Source of the DNA: Bursaphelenchus xylophilus
Taxonomy: Eukaryota > Nematoda > Chromadorea > Rhabditida > Aphelenchoididae
NCBI GenBank assembly: GCA_904066235.2
Contig: CAJFCV020000006.1
Location: 1,364,001-1,428,000, forward strand
Length of the DNA: 64,000 bases
Direction of reading: 5' to 3'
Position 1 is the first letter of the stretch. Below: more notes on the stretch, generated by a model. The model did not search any database. It was not told the origin of the DNA and saw nothing but the letters and a program-made list of their open reading frames with translations. The stretch itself is not shown here.

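Overview
The window is nematode genomic DNA. It is dominated by the middle and distal part of one very large gene on the minus strand, a hemicentin (C. elegans HIM-4 family). The nematode call rests on the strong TTTTCAG splice acceptors, the AT-rich repeat-laden introns and the hemicentin architecture. I cannot name the species, and this is not C. elegans.

I reconstructed 40 consecutive minus-strand coding exons running from 64000 down to 1, about 12.0 kb of coding sequence or about 3,995 codons. All 39 junctions keep the reading frame. They encode 41 consecutive immunoglobulin domains (numbered Ig1-Ig41 here, N- to C-terminal), the first cut by the window edge, then the start of a nidogen-type G2F beta-barrel domain cut by the other edge. 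The N-terminal VWA domain and the C-terminal EGF/fibulin part expected for hemicentin lie outside the window. Introns between Ig domains are nearly all phase 1; introns inside domains are mostly phase 0. Irregularities are a cysteine-less Ig (Ig24), a 77-residue non-Ig linker between Ig38 and Ig39, and a 270-codon open extension of exon 25 that ends in a stop and a poly(A) signal. That extension looks like an alternative short terminus.

One intron, 20361-47060, is 26.7 kb long and interrupts Ig21 exactly between its WLK and DGRN residues. It holds a three-exon gene on the opposite strand (43968-45957). That gene encodes a 280-residue secreted or probably GPI-anchored protein with two tandem cysteine-rich modules like the membrane-proximal/cysteine-rich region of ADAM10/17, and no protease domain.

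Almost everything else in the introns is repeat: (i) MITEs ending in CTGTCGGGAAAATAATG, in over twenty places; (ii) arrays of the odd palindrome GCAC-N-GTGC, often inside other MITEs; (iii) hairpin arrays of TTTTATACGATGAAACATG; (iv) foldback elements sharing TTTCGAAATCAGCACC; (v) mariner/Tc1-like ends; (vi) a 1.6-kb TTAA-flanked element carrying exon-like fragments; (vii) inverted TTGCGGGCA arrays; (viii) GGGCGCAGGTCGG tandem arrays; and an 0.9-kb ACATAT microsatellite. A few non-repetitive, GC-richer islands in the giant intron are candidate regulatory DNA. I saw no convincing tRNA, rRNA or CRISPR, but I could not run covariance searches.
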